Shown: piece after piece, positions 37,501 to 45,072 of the stretch
Layout: every line of letters starts with the position of its first letter
Position numbering within the stretch: position 1 is the first letter of the stretch
Assembly (NCBI RefSeq): GCF_024626525.1
Contig: NZ_JANJGU010000022.1
Span: forward strand, 1 to 54,575
Direction: 5' to 3'
Length of the DNA: 54,575 bases
Origin: Lederbergia panacisoli
GTDB taxonomy: Bacteria > Bacillota > Bacilli > Bacillales > Bacillaceae_C
The notes under the pieces: model-generated
Told to the model about the DNA's origin: nothing
Seen by the model: only the letters and a program-made list of their open reading frames with translations
The model's database searches: none
Program-made: the position numbers and the translations under genes

Positions 37501-37686
37501 GGTGCCTTAATTCCATTAGCGATTGGCGCAGAAGGCGGAGGCGGTATGATCTCAAAAGGGCTTGCTATTACGGTTATTGGCGGTTTAACAAGCTCGACGC
37601 TATTGACGCTTATTATCGTACCGATTGTGTATGAAATACTATCGAAGATGCTTAAGAAAAACCGTAAAGAAATAGAAGAGAATTAA
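34600..37686 (+). CDS. swrC: RND-family efflux transporter (SwrC/AcrB type)
   Basis: The 1028-residue pump has the classic RND layout: helix 1 (about 12-30), an extracellular porter region (about 35-330), helices 2-6 with the proton-relay GRVIDDSIVVVENIYR segment, helix 7 near 525, a second porter region and helices 8-12 (about 840-1015). In B. subtilis the homologue exports surfactin and is needed for swarming. It starts at a GTG with AGAGGA upstream. The divergent TetR probably represses it. A glycine-rich loop (MMGGGGNGA) marks the second porter region. The cargo here is inferred. Confidence 0.88.
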   Translation: MKGLVNFVLKNKLAVWLLTIIITVSGIYAGTRMKTETIPDITIPYLMVTGVYPGATPEQVMEDVSMPLEKAAENLEDVKAVYSNSYSNMASIQVEYEYGIDMDEAKRALQSALDAVKLPEDAQKPSITAISMNMMPVVALSVSSDKEDIVELTSTVEDILLPKIQKIEGVASATVTGQHIEEVELIYIKEEMEKLGLTEDSVKQMIQASDLSVSLGLYEFEEGEQAVAIDGKFMTADELKNMLIPVTPSETNPSPFVKLSEIAKVEEVGKVESVSRTNGKEAIAIQIVKGQQANTVDVVNSVKKLIKDEKAKIDGLIIDVSLDQGKPIEDSIKTMVEKALFGGLIAVLIILLFLRDFKSTVISIVSIPVSIFMALMILNWMDITLNMMTLGAVTVAIGRVIDDSIVVVENIYRRLHLKEEKLTGRALIREATLEMFKPIASSTIVTVAVFAPLIFVGGMVGELFMPFALTMTFALGASLLVAITIVPALSHFLFKKKLYGKKTNKSHKEAGKLANSYKGILNWTLNHKAITSIISILLLVGSLCLTPLIGFSFMGSEEEKVMYLTYTPGTGELKDETLENVKAVEQEMLERDDIDIVQLSITNSGDPMAAMMGGGGNGALMYLIFDPDMKNFSEVRKEVEDYVFNMDQSGEWKSQDFTSMGMSSSEVSYTFYSEDLDKLNEAVKMVEAEMKESDGLEDVKSSTEDPYVEYTFKVEQDELLQYGLTTGQIVMMLSPNKAQDVLTTVKKDGDILNVIVQQEQKEQPKSIDDILKTEVPTALGTTMPLSDLVKVEKGTTLNTLARSKGEYYATVSGKVIGSDVSKASSEMDKAIDKLDLPKGVTVDVAGVAADMAETFTQLGVAMLAAIAIVYFILVVTFGEGTAPFAILFSLPFAVIGSFVGLWIAGETISVSVMMGLLMLIGIIVTNAIVLVDRIVRMERGGMNMREAILEAGSTRLRPILMTAIATIGALIPLAIGAEGGGGMISKGLAITVIGGLTSSTLLTLIIVPIVYEILSKMLKKNRKEIEEN

Positions 37687-37687
37687 G

Positions 37688-37727
37688 GAAAAGCCCTGCA
37701 AGGAGTTAATCTTTGCAGGGCTTTTTG
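37688..37727 (+). terminator. Terminator after the RND gene
   Basis: Stem AAAAGCCCTGCAA with TTGCAGGGCTTTT followed by TGG; strong GC core. Confidence 0.85.
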
Positions 37728-37734
37728 GTTAAAG

Positions 37735-37767
37735 AATTCTTCGAATGCGAACACTCGAAGAATTTTT
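37735..37767 (-). terminator. Second hairpin between the RND and reductase genes
   Basis: Ten-base arms AATTCTTCGA (37735-37744) and TCGAAGAATT (37755-37764), eight bases past the stop of the minus-strand reductase gene; probably bidirectional. Confidence 0.6.
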
Positions 37768-37774
37768 ATTACTG

Positions 37775-38767
37775 TTAACCTTTTAAAATATCATCAATCA
37801 CTGCAAGTTCTTCTTCACTAAAATCTAAGTTGTTTAATGCAGCAACATTATCTTCAATTTGACTTACACGGCTAGCACCAATGAGGGCTGATGTCACACG
37901 TCCACCGCGAAGCACCCATGCGAGGGACATTTGCGCAAGTGTTTGTCCTCTTTCGGCGGCAAGGTCATTTAACTTTCTAACCTTTTGAACTACTTCTTCT
38001 GTAACCTGGTTCTCATTTAACGCACCTGTTGAACTAGCGGCACGTGAATCCTTCGGAATGCCACCTAAATATTTATTCGTTAACAAACCTTGCTGTAATG
38101 GGCAGAAGGCAATCGATCCAACTCCACTTTCATCAAGGACATCTTGCAACCCATCTTCAATCCAACGGTTTAACATAGAGTAGCTTGGTTGATGAATTAA
38201 CAATGGCGTTCCTAAATCATTTAGAATTCTAACGGCTTCCGCTGTTTGCTCTGGCGAATAGCTTGAAATTCCGACATATAAAGCTTTACCTTGACGAACG
38301 ATTTGGTCAAGGGCACCCATCGTTTCTTCCAAAGGTGTGTTTGGATCTGGACGGTGAGAATAGAAAATATCAACATAGTCTAATCCCATGCGTTTCAAGC
38401 TTTGGTCTAGACTTGCAATCAAATATTTTTTCGAGCCCCATTCACCGTATGGGCCATTCCACATCCAATAGCCCGCTTTTGTAGAAATGACCATTTCATC
38501 ACGGTACGGTTTGAAATCCGTCGCAAGCATTTCGCCAAACATTGTTTCAGCTGATCCTGCTGGTGGTCCATAGTTATTTGCAAGGTCAAAATGTGTGATC
38601 CCTAAATCAAAAGCTCTTCTAAGCATCGCGCGGCCATTTTCATATGTATCGACACCGCCAAAGTTATGCCATAGACCTAGTGAAATGGCAGGAAGCAAAA
38701 GTCCTGAATTCCCTGTTCGATTGTATTTCATAGTGTCATATCGTTTGTCATTTGCTAAGTACACCAT
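37775..38767 (-). CDS. Aldo/keto reductase (YghZ-like, L-glyceraldehyde 3-phosphate reductase type)
   Basis: This 330-residue NADPH-dependent reductase begins MVYLANDKRYDTMKYNRTGNSG, close to the YghZ beginning as I recall it, and AAGGAG precedes that ATG, so the long start is right. Catalytic residues are Asp (HFDLANNYGPP), Tyr in NNYG, Lys in VISTKAGY, and His in IFYSHRPDP. YghZ proteins detoxify L-glyceraldehyde 3-phosphate and methylglyoxal. It follows an epimerase gene by 25 bp in one operon opposite an HxlR regulator, consistent with stress induction by reactive aldehydes. Confidence 0.85.
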   Translation of the reverse strand: MVYLANDKRYDTMKYNRTGNSGLLLPAISLGLWHNFGGVDTYENGRAMLRRAFDLGITHFDLANNYGPPAGSAETMFGEMLATDFKPYRDEMVISTKAGYWMWNGPYGEWGSKKYLIASLDQSLKRMGLDYVDIFYSHRPDPNTPLEETMGALDQIVRQGKALYVGISSYSPEQTAEAVRILNDLGTPLLIHQPSYSMLNRWIEDGLQDVLDESGVGSIAFCPLQQGLLTNKYLGGIPKDSRAASSTGALNENQVTEEVVQKVRKLNDLAAERGQTLAQMSLAWVLRGGRVTSALIGASRVSQIEDNVAALNNLDFSEEELAVIDDILKG

Positions 38768-38792
38768 AATTTATTCTCCTTTTAATTAAGAT

Positions 38793-39641
38793 TTAGAGAT
38801 TTACATAATTTCTCCATGCATGGACTGGCTCCCAATTTAATAGTTTTTTAGCTTTTTCATTACTAAAAAGTGTTTCAAAACCAGTTATTTCTTTCTTAAA
38901 CTCTTTTACATTAGGAAAAACTTGCTCCATCAACTGTTTACTTTCAATATCCATACTTGTTTCATTGTTTGCGATATTTAATGCCACGGATCCAAGTCCA
39001 TCGGTTTCAACAGCAAGTCGATACGCTGTTGCCGCATCCCTGGCATCAATATAGCTCCATACAATGGTTTTACGTTGCTCGGGATCATGGATAAAGCTTG
39101 GGAAGTTTTTATACATTTCTGGAGTAATGACATTTCCTAAACGCATGGAAACGACTTGCATCCCTGTTCTGCGATGAATCATGTCTGCTGTTTCTTCATT
39201 CACAATTTTTGATAATCCGTAGCTATCTTCCGGCAACTGCGGGTGTTCCTCATCGATTGGCACATATTTCGGCTCTAGTGAATTCCTTGAAAAAACGATG
39301 CCATAGGATGACTCACTTGAAGTAATAACGGCCTTTTTAATACCTAAATTACCAGCAGCTTCTAAAATATTATACGTAGACATGACGTTATTGCGGAATG
39401 TCACTTCATTCGGATGGGAATAAGCGACTGGGATAGCAGCAAGGTGAACAACCGCGTCCGCCCCAACTAAAACCCCATGTACTTCTCCGAGGTTTGTCAA
39501 ATCAGTAATGATGGTTCGACAAAGCTCCTCTTTCGGCTTTTTTACATCCGCATTTACAACTTCATATCTATGGTTTAAAAACTCTTTTATCACTGATGGT
39601 CCTAATAGACCACTTCCACCTGTAATGACCACTTTCGGCAT
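38793..39641 (-). CDS. NAD(P)-dependent epimerase/dehydratase (extended SDR)
   Basis: The product (282 residues) has the Rossmann glycine motif TGGSGLLGPS near residue 9, NNVMSTYNILEA, Ser in ITSSESSYG, and active-site YGLSK. It resembles UDP-glucose 4-epimerase-like and uronate dehydrogenase-like SDRs, but its sugar substrate cannot be fixed. It is the first gene of a likely two-gene operon with the aldo/keto reductase. Divergent to an HxlR-type regulator with a palindrome between them. Confidence 0.82.
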   Translation of the reverse strand: MPKVVITGGSGLLGPSVIKEFLNHRYEVVNADVKKPKEELCRTIITDLTNLGEVHGVLVGADAVVHLAAIPVAYSHPNEVTFRNNVMSTYNILEAAGNLGIKKAVITSSESSYGIVFSRNSLEPKYVPIDEEHPQLPEDSYGLSKIVNEETADMIHRRTGMQVVSMRLGNVITPEMYKNFPSFIHDPEQRKTIVWSYIDARDAATAYRLAVETDGLGSVALNIANNETSMDIESKQLMEQVFPNVKEFKKEITGFETLFSNEKAKKLLNWEPVHAWRNYVNL

Positions 39642-39759
39642 GTTGTAATCACCTCTCTATTGGCTGTGGGTAAAAACGCTTACTCACTTCGAAGTATATG
39701 CTTACATATTATTTAATACAAGTACTGAAATAATTTTGATATAATAAAAGATAGGTTAA

Positions 39760-39780
39760 TTACTATAATATTTATAGTAA
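39760..39780. promoter_or_regulatory. Candidate HxlR operator
   Basis: Perfect nine-base arms TTACTATAA and TTATAGTAA around TAT, 28 bp before the HxlR gene and 119 bp upstream of the divergent epimerase gene. HxlR/YodB-type proteins bind TTACTA...TAGTAA-like palindromes. Confidence 0.65.
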
Positions 39781-39807
39781 CTATTTGCTGTTAAGGGAGA
39801 TGAAGTT

Positions 39808-40128
39808 ATGCAAGAAGCAATAGAAGAATTAGTCGTGGAATGCTCGATTGAAAAGGCATTGAACGTGATTGGCGGCAAGTGGTCCTTTCTTATTTTAAAA
39901 CAGCTATTTGAAGGAACGAAACGCTTCGGTGAAATCCAGAAATCAATTCCGAAAATAAGCCCAAAGGCATTAACGGATACGTTGCGCCACTTGGAAGAAA
40001 ATGAAGTGCTCATTCGTAAGGTTACCCCAACGGTTCCTATAACGGTTGAATATTCCTTGACGGAGAAAGGGCAAGCGCTGCATAAGATATTAAAAGAAAT
40101 GAAAATTTGGGGATCGCAGTGGACGTAG
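39808..40128 (+). CDS. HxlR-family winged-helix regulator
   Basis: The 106-residue protein carries a single HxlR domain (CSIEKALNVIGGKWSFLILKQLFEGTKRFGEI) with a conserved N-terminal Cys at position 12, which in YodB/HypR relatives senses electrophiles or oxidants. AAGGGAG lies upstream. The palindrome just upstream suggests autoregulation and control of the divergent epimerase-reductase operon. Confidence 0.88.
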   Translation: MQEAIEELVVECSIEKALNVIGGKWSFLILKQLFEGTKRFGEIQKSIPKISPKALTDTLRHLEENEVLIRKVTPTVPITVEYSLTEKGQALHKILKEMKIWGSQWT

Positions 40129-40173
40129 ATTAGTAAAACTAAGTAATTAACATATAGAGTGTGTTAAAGAGGA

Positions 40174-40214
40174 AAGCGTAGAGTATAGCTGTCGCATATA
40201 AAGGCTCTACGCTT
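40174..40214. terminator. Bidirectional terminator between HxlR and the aldo/keto reductase
   Basis: Ten-base arms AAGCGTAGAG (40174-40183) and CTCTACGCTT (40205-40214). Confidence 0.7.
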
Positions 40215-40237
40215 ATTTTGTATTCTTTTAACTAATC

Positions 40238-41068
40238 TTAAAAAGTCACCTTATCCGGATCTGACCCGAACCGGTGGTTTTTATTCAATTGATCAATTAC
40301 CTTCATATCATCCTCTGATAGAGTAAAGTCAAAAATATTAGCATTTTCATGAATGCGTTCTTTGTGTACAGATTTAGGTATTGTCACTACTTCATTTTGA
40401 AGATCCCAGCGAAGGATGATTTGAGCTGGCGTTTTTTCATGTTTTTCGGCTAGCTCGGCAAGTTGTGGCAAATCTAAATTTCCTTGCATAAGTGGTGACC
40501 ATGCTTCCAATTGAATTCCTGCATTCCTGCAATATTGACGAAGCTCCTGTTGATTGAGCAAAGGATGAAATTCTACTTGGTTCACTGCAGGGATCACATC
40601 ACTGTTTTGTTTAAGAGTTTCTAAGTGATGAATATTGAAGTTACTAACACCGATAGCGCGAATATACCCGTCTTTTTGAAGTTTTTCAAAAGCCTTCCAA
40701 GTTTCTACGAACTTTGTTTTTCCCGGCCAGTGAATTAAGTATAGATCGATATATTCAAGGCCTAGTTTGCGGCGGCTTTCTTCAAAAGCTTGTAACGTAG
40801 ATTCGTATCCTTGATCAGAGTTTGCTAGTTTTGTTGTGATGAATAGTTCCTCGCGGGCAATCCCGCTTTGCTTGATTGCAGTTCCGACCCCGGTTTCATT
40901 CCGATACCCAGCCGCTGTATCAATCGAACGGTAACCTGCCTCTAATGCATATTTAACAGAATTGATGACTTCGTCGCCATCTTCTACTTGGAAGACACCA
41001 AGTCCAAGCCACGGCATATGTACGCCATTGTTTAAAACTGTAAAATTCTTGATATTTTGAATAGTCAC
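40238..41068 (-). CDS. Aldo/keto reductase (YvgN/YtbE-like)
   Basis: The product of 276 residues is an AKR5-type enzyme reducing glyoxal, methylglyoxal and related aldehydes with NADPH. The family signatures are GYRSIDTAAGYRNE (Asp, Tyr), LFITTKL (Lys), IDLYLIHWPG (His), and IPKSVHKERIHEN for the cofactor phosphate. The GTG start is preceded by GGAGG at seven bases. With the YghZ-like enzyme and HxlR nearby it makes a small carbonyl-stress cluster. Confidence 0.87.
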   Translation of the reverse strand: MTIQNIKNFTVLNNGVHMPWLGLGVFQVEDGDEVINSVKYALEAGYRSIDTAAGYRNETGVGTAIKQSGIAREELFITTKLANSDQGYESTLQAFEESRRKLGLEYIDLYLIHWPGKTKFVETWKAFEKLQKDGYIRAIGVSNFNIHHLETLKQNSDVIPAVNQVEFHPLLNQQELRQYCRNAGIQLEAWSPLMQGNLDLPQLAELAEKHEKTPAQIILRWDLQNEVVTIPKSVHKERIHENANIFDFTLSEDDMKVIDQLNKNHRFGSDPDKVTF

Positions 41069-41359
41069 TTGTATTCCTCCTCATCAAGTAATCCCTTTCA
41101 TTGTATAAGACTATAGAAAGAAATGTAAGTAGTGAAATCTTATAAACTATGTTTACTTTTTTATACTAACTTAATATTAAATAAGTTGGGAAGAGTAAAT
41201 TTAGTTGACAATTTTGACAATTTATTTAATAGTATAAATAGACCATACTCCTCCACTGGTCAAATTTTTCTCCCACTTTATAAAGCCGCAAGATTTCACC
41301 ACGTATTCCTTTCAGTAATTATTTCAAACAAACACAAAAAAAGTAAAGGAGTTAGATAA

Positions 41360-41797
41360 ATGGCATCCATGCTTTCAGTCATTAAATGCCCAAATTGTGG
41401 GCACTCAGCGGTTGAAGATGATTATTATGATATAGGCGAAAGATACGCCTATTGTGATCATTGCGGATACAATTATACAAAAACGACAAAAGAGATTAAT
41501 GGTAAATTTCAATTAGTTGAAAAAGAATACAAGGGATATGGCGTTTTTAAGATGGTTTATAAAAGTGGCAATAAAACGCTCAATATGTTGAACGATCCAA
41601 TAACAGATGAATCATTTGAAAAATATAAAATGACCTTCATGAATGATTTGAATCAGGAGCAAAGTTATTTAGTTTCATTTGAAAATGGATTATTTACAAC
41701 CTTGCTCGGGAATCCCCCAAAGGAATTTTTCCTATCCTTTGAGGAATTTCGAGAGAAAGAGCTTGCTAAGTCAGTCCCTATAGGTTGGCTCGGATAA
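41360..41797 (+). CDS. Hypothetical protein with N-terminal zinc ribbon
   Basis: The protein (145 residues) starts MASMLSVIKCPNCGHSAVED and has CPNC (from residue 10) and CDHCG (about residue 33) spaced as in zinc ribbons. The remainder, with YKGYGVFKMVYKSGNKT and FENGLFTTLLGNPPKEFFLSFEEF, has no family I recognise. AAAGGAG lies upstream. It is flanked by genes on the opposite strand and seems monocistronic. A cytosolic metal- or nucleic-acid-binding role is possible. Confidence 0.7.
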   Translation: MASMLSVIKCPNCGHSAVEDDYYDIGERYAYCDHCGYNYTKTTKEINGKFQLVEKEYKGYGVFKMVYKSGNKTLNMLNDPITDESFEKYKMTFMNDLNQEQSYLVSFENGLFTTLLGNPPKEFFLSFEEFREKELAKSVPIGWLG

Positions 41798-41835
41798 GAG
41801 AAGAATAATAATGACCAGACAGGGAGTATGGTTTT

Positions 41836-41855
41836 ACTGAAAGTCCCCTTTCAGT
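41836..41855 (-). terminator. Hairpin between the zinc-ribbon gene and modB
   Basis: ACTGAAAG (41836-41843) and CTTTCAGT (41848-41855) form a perfect stem with a TCCC loop; no clear U-tract on either strand. Confidence 0.4.
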
Positions 41856-41866
41856 CGCTAAATGAC

Positions 41867-42532
41867 TCATTTCGAACTCATTAGCCGCACACCTAATAAC
41901 ATCAAAAACGAAATCCCCACCATACTGATAACCCACAACCATGCCAATTCCATATTTCCGGAATCAATTGCTATATAAATTGCGGTTGGAATTGTTTGAG
42001 TTTTGCCAGGGATATTTCCTGCGAACATAAGAGTAGCTCCGAATTCACCTAATCCCCGTGCAAAACTTAAGATAGCGCCTGAAATAATGGCTCGGTGTGC
42101 AAGTGGAATGGTAATGAACGCAAATAGTTTGAATTCATCAGCACCATCGACACGTGCTGCATCCTCTATATCACGATCGATAGTTTCAAAACCAGCTTTC
42201 GCAGATTGATACATAAGCGGGAAAGCGACGACAGTGGAGGCGATGACTGCCGCCCACCACGTAAACATAATCGGATGCTTGAAAACTGTTTCGATTAATT
42301 GTCCGATTGGGCTGTTCCGCCCAAATATAACAATTAACAGGAAACCTACAACAGAAGGAGGTAAAACTAACGGCAGAAGAAATGTTGTTTCAACAAAGGT
42401 TTTCCCTTTGAATGCTGTGTTCGCCATCATCTTTCCGAGAAATAATCCTAAAACTAATACGATAATTCCCGAGACGGTTGCGACCTCTAAGGAAAGTTGG
42501 ATAGGTGCCCAAAAGTTGGTTGCCATGTTCAT
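41867..42532 (-). CDS. modB: Molybdate ABC transporter permease
   Basis: The 221-residue protein has about five or six membrane helices and the permease EAA-type loop (DIEDAARVDGADEFKLFAFITIPLA). LLPLVLPPSVVGF and RGLGEFGATLMFAG are typical of ModB. It starts four bases inside the modA stop (ATGA overlap). No ATPase gene (modC) follows; the next gene is on the other strand. B. subtilis has a similar modAB pair without an adjacent modC. Confidence 0.88.
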   Translation of the reverse strand: MNMATNFWAPIQLSLEVATVSGIIVLVLGLFLGKMMANTAFKGKTFVETTFLLPLVLPPSVVGFLLIVIFGRNSPIGQLIETVFKHPIMFTWWAAVIASTVVAFPLMYQSAKAGFETIDRDIEDAARVDGADEFKLFAFITIPLAHRAIISGAILSFARGLGEFGATLMFAGNIPGKTQTIPTAIYIAIDSGNMELAWLWVISMVGISFLMLLGVRLMSSK

Positions 42533-43305
42533 TCAGTCAGTCCTTTAAATCCATACTTTTCAAAAATATCCATAGACGATTGATTTTGAAGGAATTCATA
42601 GAATAGTTGTGTTTCTGTTGGATGTGAACTATTTTTAATCACTCCAACTGGATATATGATCGGTTCATGAGTATAATCCTTTGCCGTTGCCACGATTTTA
42701 ACTTTTGTTGAAATAAGTGCATCTGTTTTATAGACAATCCCGGCATCTACGTTGTTCGTCTCCACATATGTAAGAACTTGCCGCACATCCTTGGCATATA
42801 CAATTTTCTTTTCAAGACTTCCCCACAAATTTAAATTTTCTAATATTTCTTTTGCATACTGTCCTGCGGGCACGGATTCTGGGGTGCCAATGGAAAATTG
42901 ATTAGTATTGTTTAAGTCTGCGAATGATTCAATCTCTATTTCTGTATTCATTGGCACAACTAAGACTAATTCATTTCCAATTAAATCAATTGCGTTCGTT
43001 TTATCTATTTGTCCATCCTCCAACAATGTATCAAACTTATCCTCCGCGGCAGAGAAGAAAAGATCAACGGGTGCTCCTTGTGAGATTTGTTGCTGAAGTG
43101 CACCAGAGGCTCCAAAGTTAAAGTTTAATGTTATATGAGGGTGTTCGTCCTCGAAGATTGGTTTAATATCAGTCAATGCGTTTTGCAAACTGGCAGCTGC
43201 AGATATGGTCAATTCAATGCTCTTTTCAGATTTATTGATCGAACACCCAGTTAAGATAAGTAATATGGTGAAAATGGAAAGAAACTGTAAATTTAATTTT
43301 TTCAT
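42529..43305 (-). CDS. modA: Molybdate-binding lipoprotein
   Basis: This 258-residue lipoprotein has the signal MKKLNLQFLSIFTILLILTGC with lipobox LTGC and follows the ModA pattern: TISAAASLQNALTDI (oxyanion-binding Ser), GASGALQQQISQGAPVDLFFSA, and YVETNNVDAGIVYKTDA. It captures molybdate or tungstate outside the membrane. The ATG at 43305 has GAGGAT nine bases upstream; a TTG one codon earlier is not needed. Confidence 0.9.
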   Translation of the reverse strand: MKKLNLQFLSIFTILLILTGCSINKSEKSIELTISAAASLQNALTDIKPIFEDEHPHITLNFNFGASGALQQQISQGAPVDLFFSAAEDKFDTLLEDGQIDKTNAIDLIGNELVLVVPMNTEIEIESFADLNNTNQFSIGTPESVPAGQYAKEILENLNLWGSLEKKIVYAKDVRQVLTYVETNNVDAGIVYKTDALISTKVKIVATAKDYTHEPIIYPVGVIKNSSHPTETQLFYEFLQNQSSMDIFEKYGFKGLTE

Positions 43306-43430
43306 CAATCATATCCTCGTTCCTACTAATTAAACCTATTATAAATTGTTATAACAAAAAAGAGTAGGGATGAGGTCATATGTGGATAATATCAAAAAAG
43401 TTTCTTGACATTTATTAAGCTGTGAAATGA

Positions 43431-43458
43431 CATTTATTTATTAGTCAATAAATAAATG
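43431..43458. promoter_or_regulatory. TetR operator, copy 1
   Basis: Perfect 12-base arms CATTTATTTATT and AATAAATAAATG around AGTC, 16 bp before the tetR start. The inner 22 bp recur at 44023-44044. Confidence 0.8.
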
Positions 43459-43474
43459 AAATGGAGGTTCGACG

Positions 43475-43981
43475 ATGGTCGTTCGTGAGGATAAAAAAGA
43501 ACTAATTTTGGATAAAGCTGTTGGGATCTTTGCAGAAAATGGATACTATAAGGCGACGACAGCCCTTATCGCAAAAGCAGCAGGGGTTACACAACCATAT
43601 GTATTTCACTTTTTTAAAAATAAAGAAGAGCTTTTTATAGCTGTTATTGACCGGGCAACCAAACGGATCTATGAAGCTTTTTCTGGCGTAGAGGCATCTT
43701 CAGACCGATTAATGGATACGATGGGTCATGCATTCTTAGATATAATGAAGACACATAAAGATGAAATCATTTTAGTTATGCAGTCCCATGCCATTTTTGA
43801 AGAAGTGATTCGTTACCATGTTAGGGAGAAATTTCGGAGTGTTCATGAATTAGTCACTGAAAAATTAAAAGCAGCGGGCAGTACAAATCCCGAAGCTGGT
43901 GCAAGTCAGTTTTTGGGCACTGGATTTTTGATTACAGTAGCAGAAGTATTGGAATTACCACAATTGCTTTGTTTTGAATAA
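43475..43981 (+). CDS. TetR-family regulator
   Basis: The 168-residue product has an N-terminal HTH (YYKATTALIAKAAGVTQPYVFHFFKNKEELF) and a helical ligand domain shorter than usual (typical TetR are about 190 residues). AATGGAGG lies upstream. Its operator overlaps the upstream region, and the same operator stands before the next gene, a multi-pass membrane protein; the regulator likely represses itself and that gene. Confidence 0.87.
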   Translation: MVVREDKKELILDKAVGIFAENGYYKATTALIAKAAGVTQPYVFHFFKNKEELFIAVIDRATKRIYEAFSGVEASSDRLMDTMGHAFLDIMKTHKDEIILVMQSHAIFEEVIRYHVREKFRSVHELVTEKLKAAGSTNPEAGASQFLGTGFLITVAEVLELPQLLCFE

Positions 43982-44022
43982 GGAAATGAAGGCAGAATGT
44001 ATCTGTCTTTTATTACAACTAG

Positions 44023-44044
44023 TTATTTATTGATTGATAAATAA
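44023..44044. promoter_or_regulatory. TetR operator, copy 2
   Basis: TTATTTAT (44023-44030) and ATAAATAA (44037-44044); same 22-bp frame as copy 1, differing only in the central five bases. It lies 22 bp before the membrane protein start. Confidence 0.8.
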
Positions 44045-44066
44045 ACAAAAAGGAGATTGATGTAAA

Positions 44067-44951
44067 ATGAAAATTGCTTCAACATTCATTGGCAAATTAA
44101 TCGTGGAAGAAAGGTTATTAATTGTGATGGGCATGATTGGATTTTTGCTGGCTGCAATCTGCGCTGTCTATGTCGTTTTATATGGGGGTGTGGTACTGCC
44201 GGAAGGAAATGTGGAAAGTGCTTTTTCCTTTAATGCGGCCATTGCCATTTTTATCTTATCCATGGCAGCCATTTTAGTCGTATCTGATTTGAAACCGAGT
44301 AGTCGAAAGTGGATTCGCTGGGGCTTAGCCGCTACTGTTCTGATCGGTTATGGGATTGAAACGATACAGCATTTTCGAGGAATTAATCCTAGATTCACGC
44401 AGGTAGGTACAACAACAGATATGCTAGTCGGGATGTTCTTCGGATTGATATCTTTAGTACTGATTATTTTGACGGTATTAGTCGCTATTTCATTTTTTCG
44501 AAAAAGGGATGTAGTTCAGCAGCCGATTCTCATACTCAGCATTCGCTATGCGTTTCTTTCGACAATGATTTCTTTCGCAGCAGGCATTTGTATGTCAGTT
44601 CTTCATAGCCGTTATACTGGGTCTGCAGGAAATTTTATTGTATTACATGGTCTAGGTTTTCATGCACTTCAGACATTGCCGGTATTAGGTTGGTTGATAG
44701 AGCAAGCAGGCGCCAATGATAAACGAGCTCGAGTTCTTCTTCACCTAGGAGGAGTCTCTTGGTTAAGTTCTATTATCTTTGTCGGCATACAAACACTGCT
44801 CGGACGTACAACTTTTGAAATGAGTTTATTGCCTATTATAGCAGTGGCGGCTCTATTAGTTTGGTCTGTAGCGTTGATTACTTCTTATGTACATGTGCGT
44901 AAGTGCTTCTTTTCAAAAGGTAATCCAGCAGGAATGAATGTAGATGTATAA
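44067..44951 (+). CDS. Multi-pass membrane protein under TetR control
   Basis: The product of 294 residues has seven or eight hydrophobic segments (near 15-40, 54-75, 85-98, 118-146, 160-180, 188-206, 225-243, 252-274). His residues occur in HGLGFHALQTLP and HLGGVSW, but no transporter or enzyme motif is recognised. AAAGGAGATTG lies upstream. The private operator copy shows that it is the regulated target of the TetR gene before it, so an inducer-responsive export or membrane-stress role is plausible. Confidence 0.7.
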   Translation: MKIASTFIGKLIVEERLLIVMGMIGFLLAAICAVYVVLYGGVVLPEGNVESAFSFNAAIAIFILSMAAILVVSDLKPSSRKWIRWGLAATVLIGYGIETIQHFRGINPRFTQVGTTTDMLVGMFFGLISLVLIILTVLVAISFFRKRDVVQQPILILSIRYAFLSTMISFAAGICMSVLHSRYTGSAGNFIVLHGLGFHALQTLPVLGWLIEQAGANDKRARVLLHLGGVSWLSSIIFVGIQTLLGRTTFEMSLLPIIAVAALLVWSVALITSYVHVRKCFFSKGNPAGMNVDV

Positions 44952-45072
44952 GTGATCCATAATGGCAATCATTTCTCCCTTATTCCCACTCGGTCATTGT
45001 TTCGCTATAATAGGAAAGTATGTTGAATAACATAAATGATTTTATCATTTGATATAAGCGGAGGGACCAATA

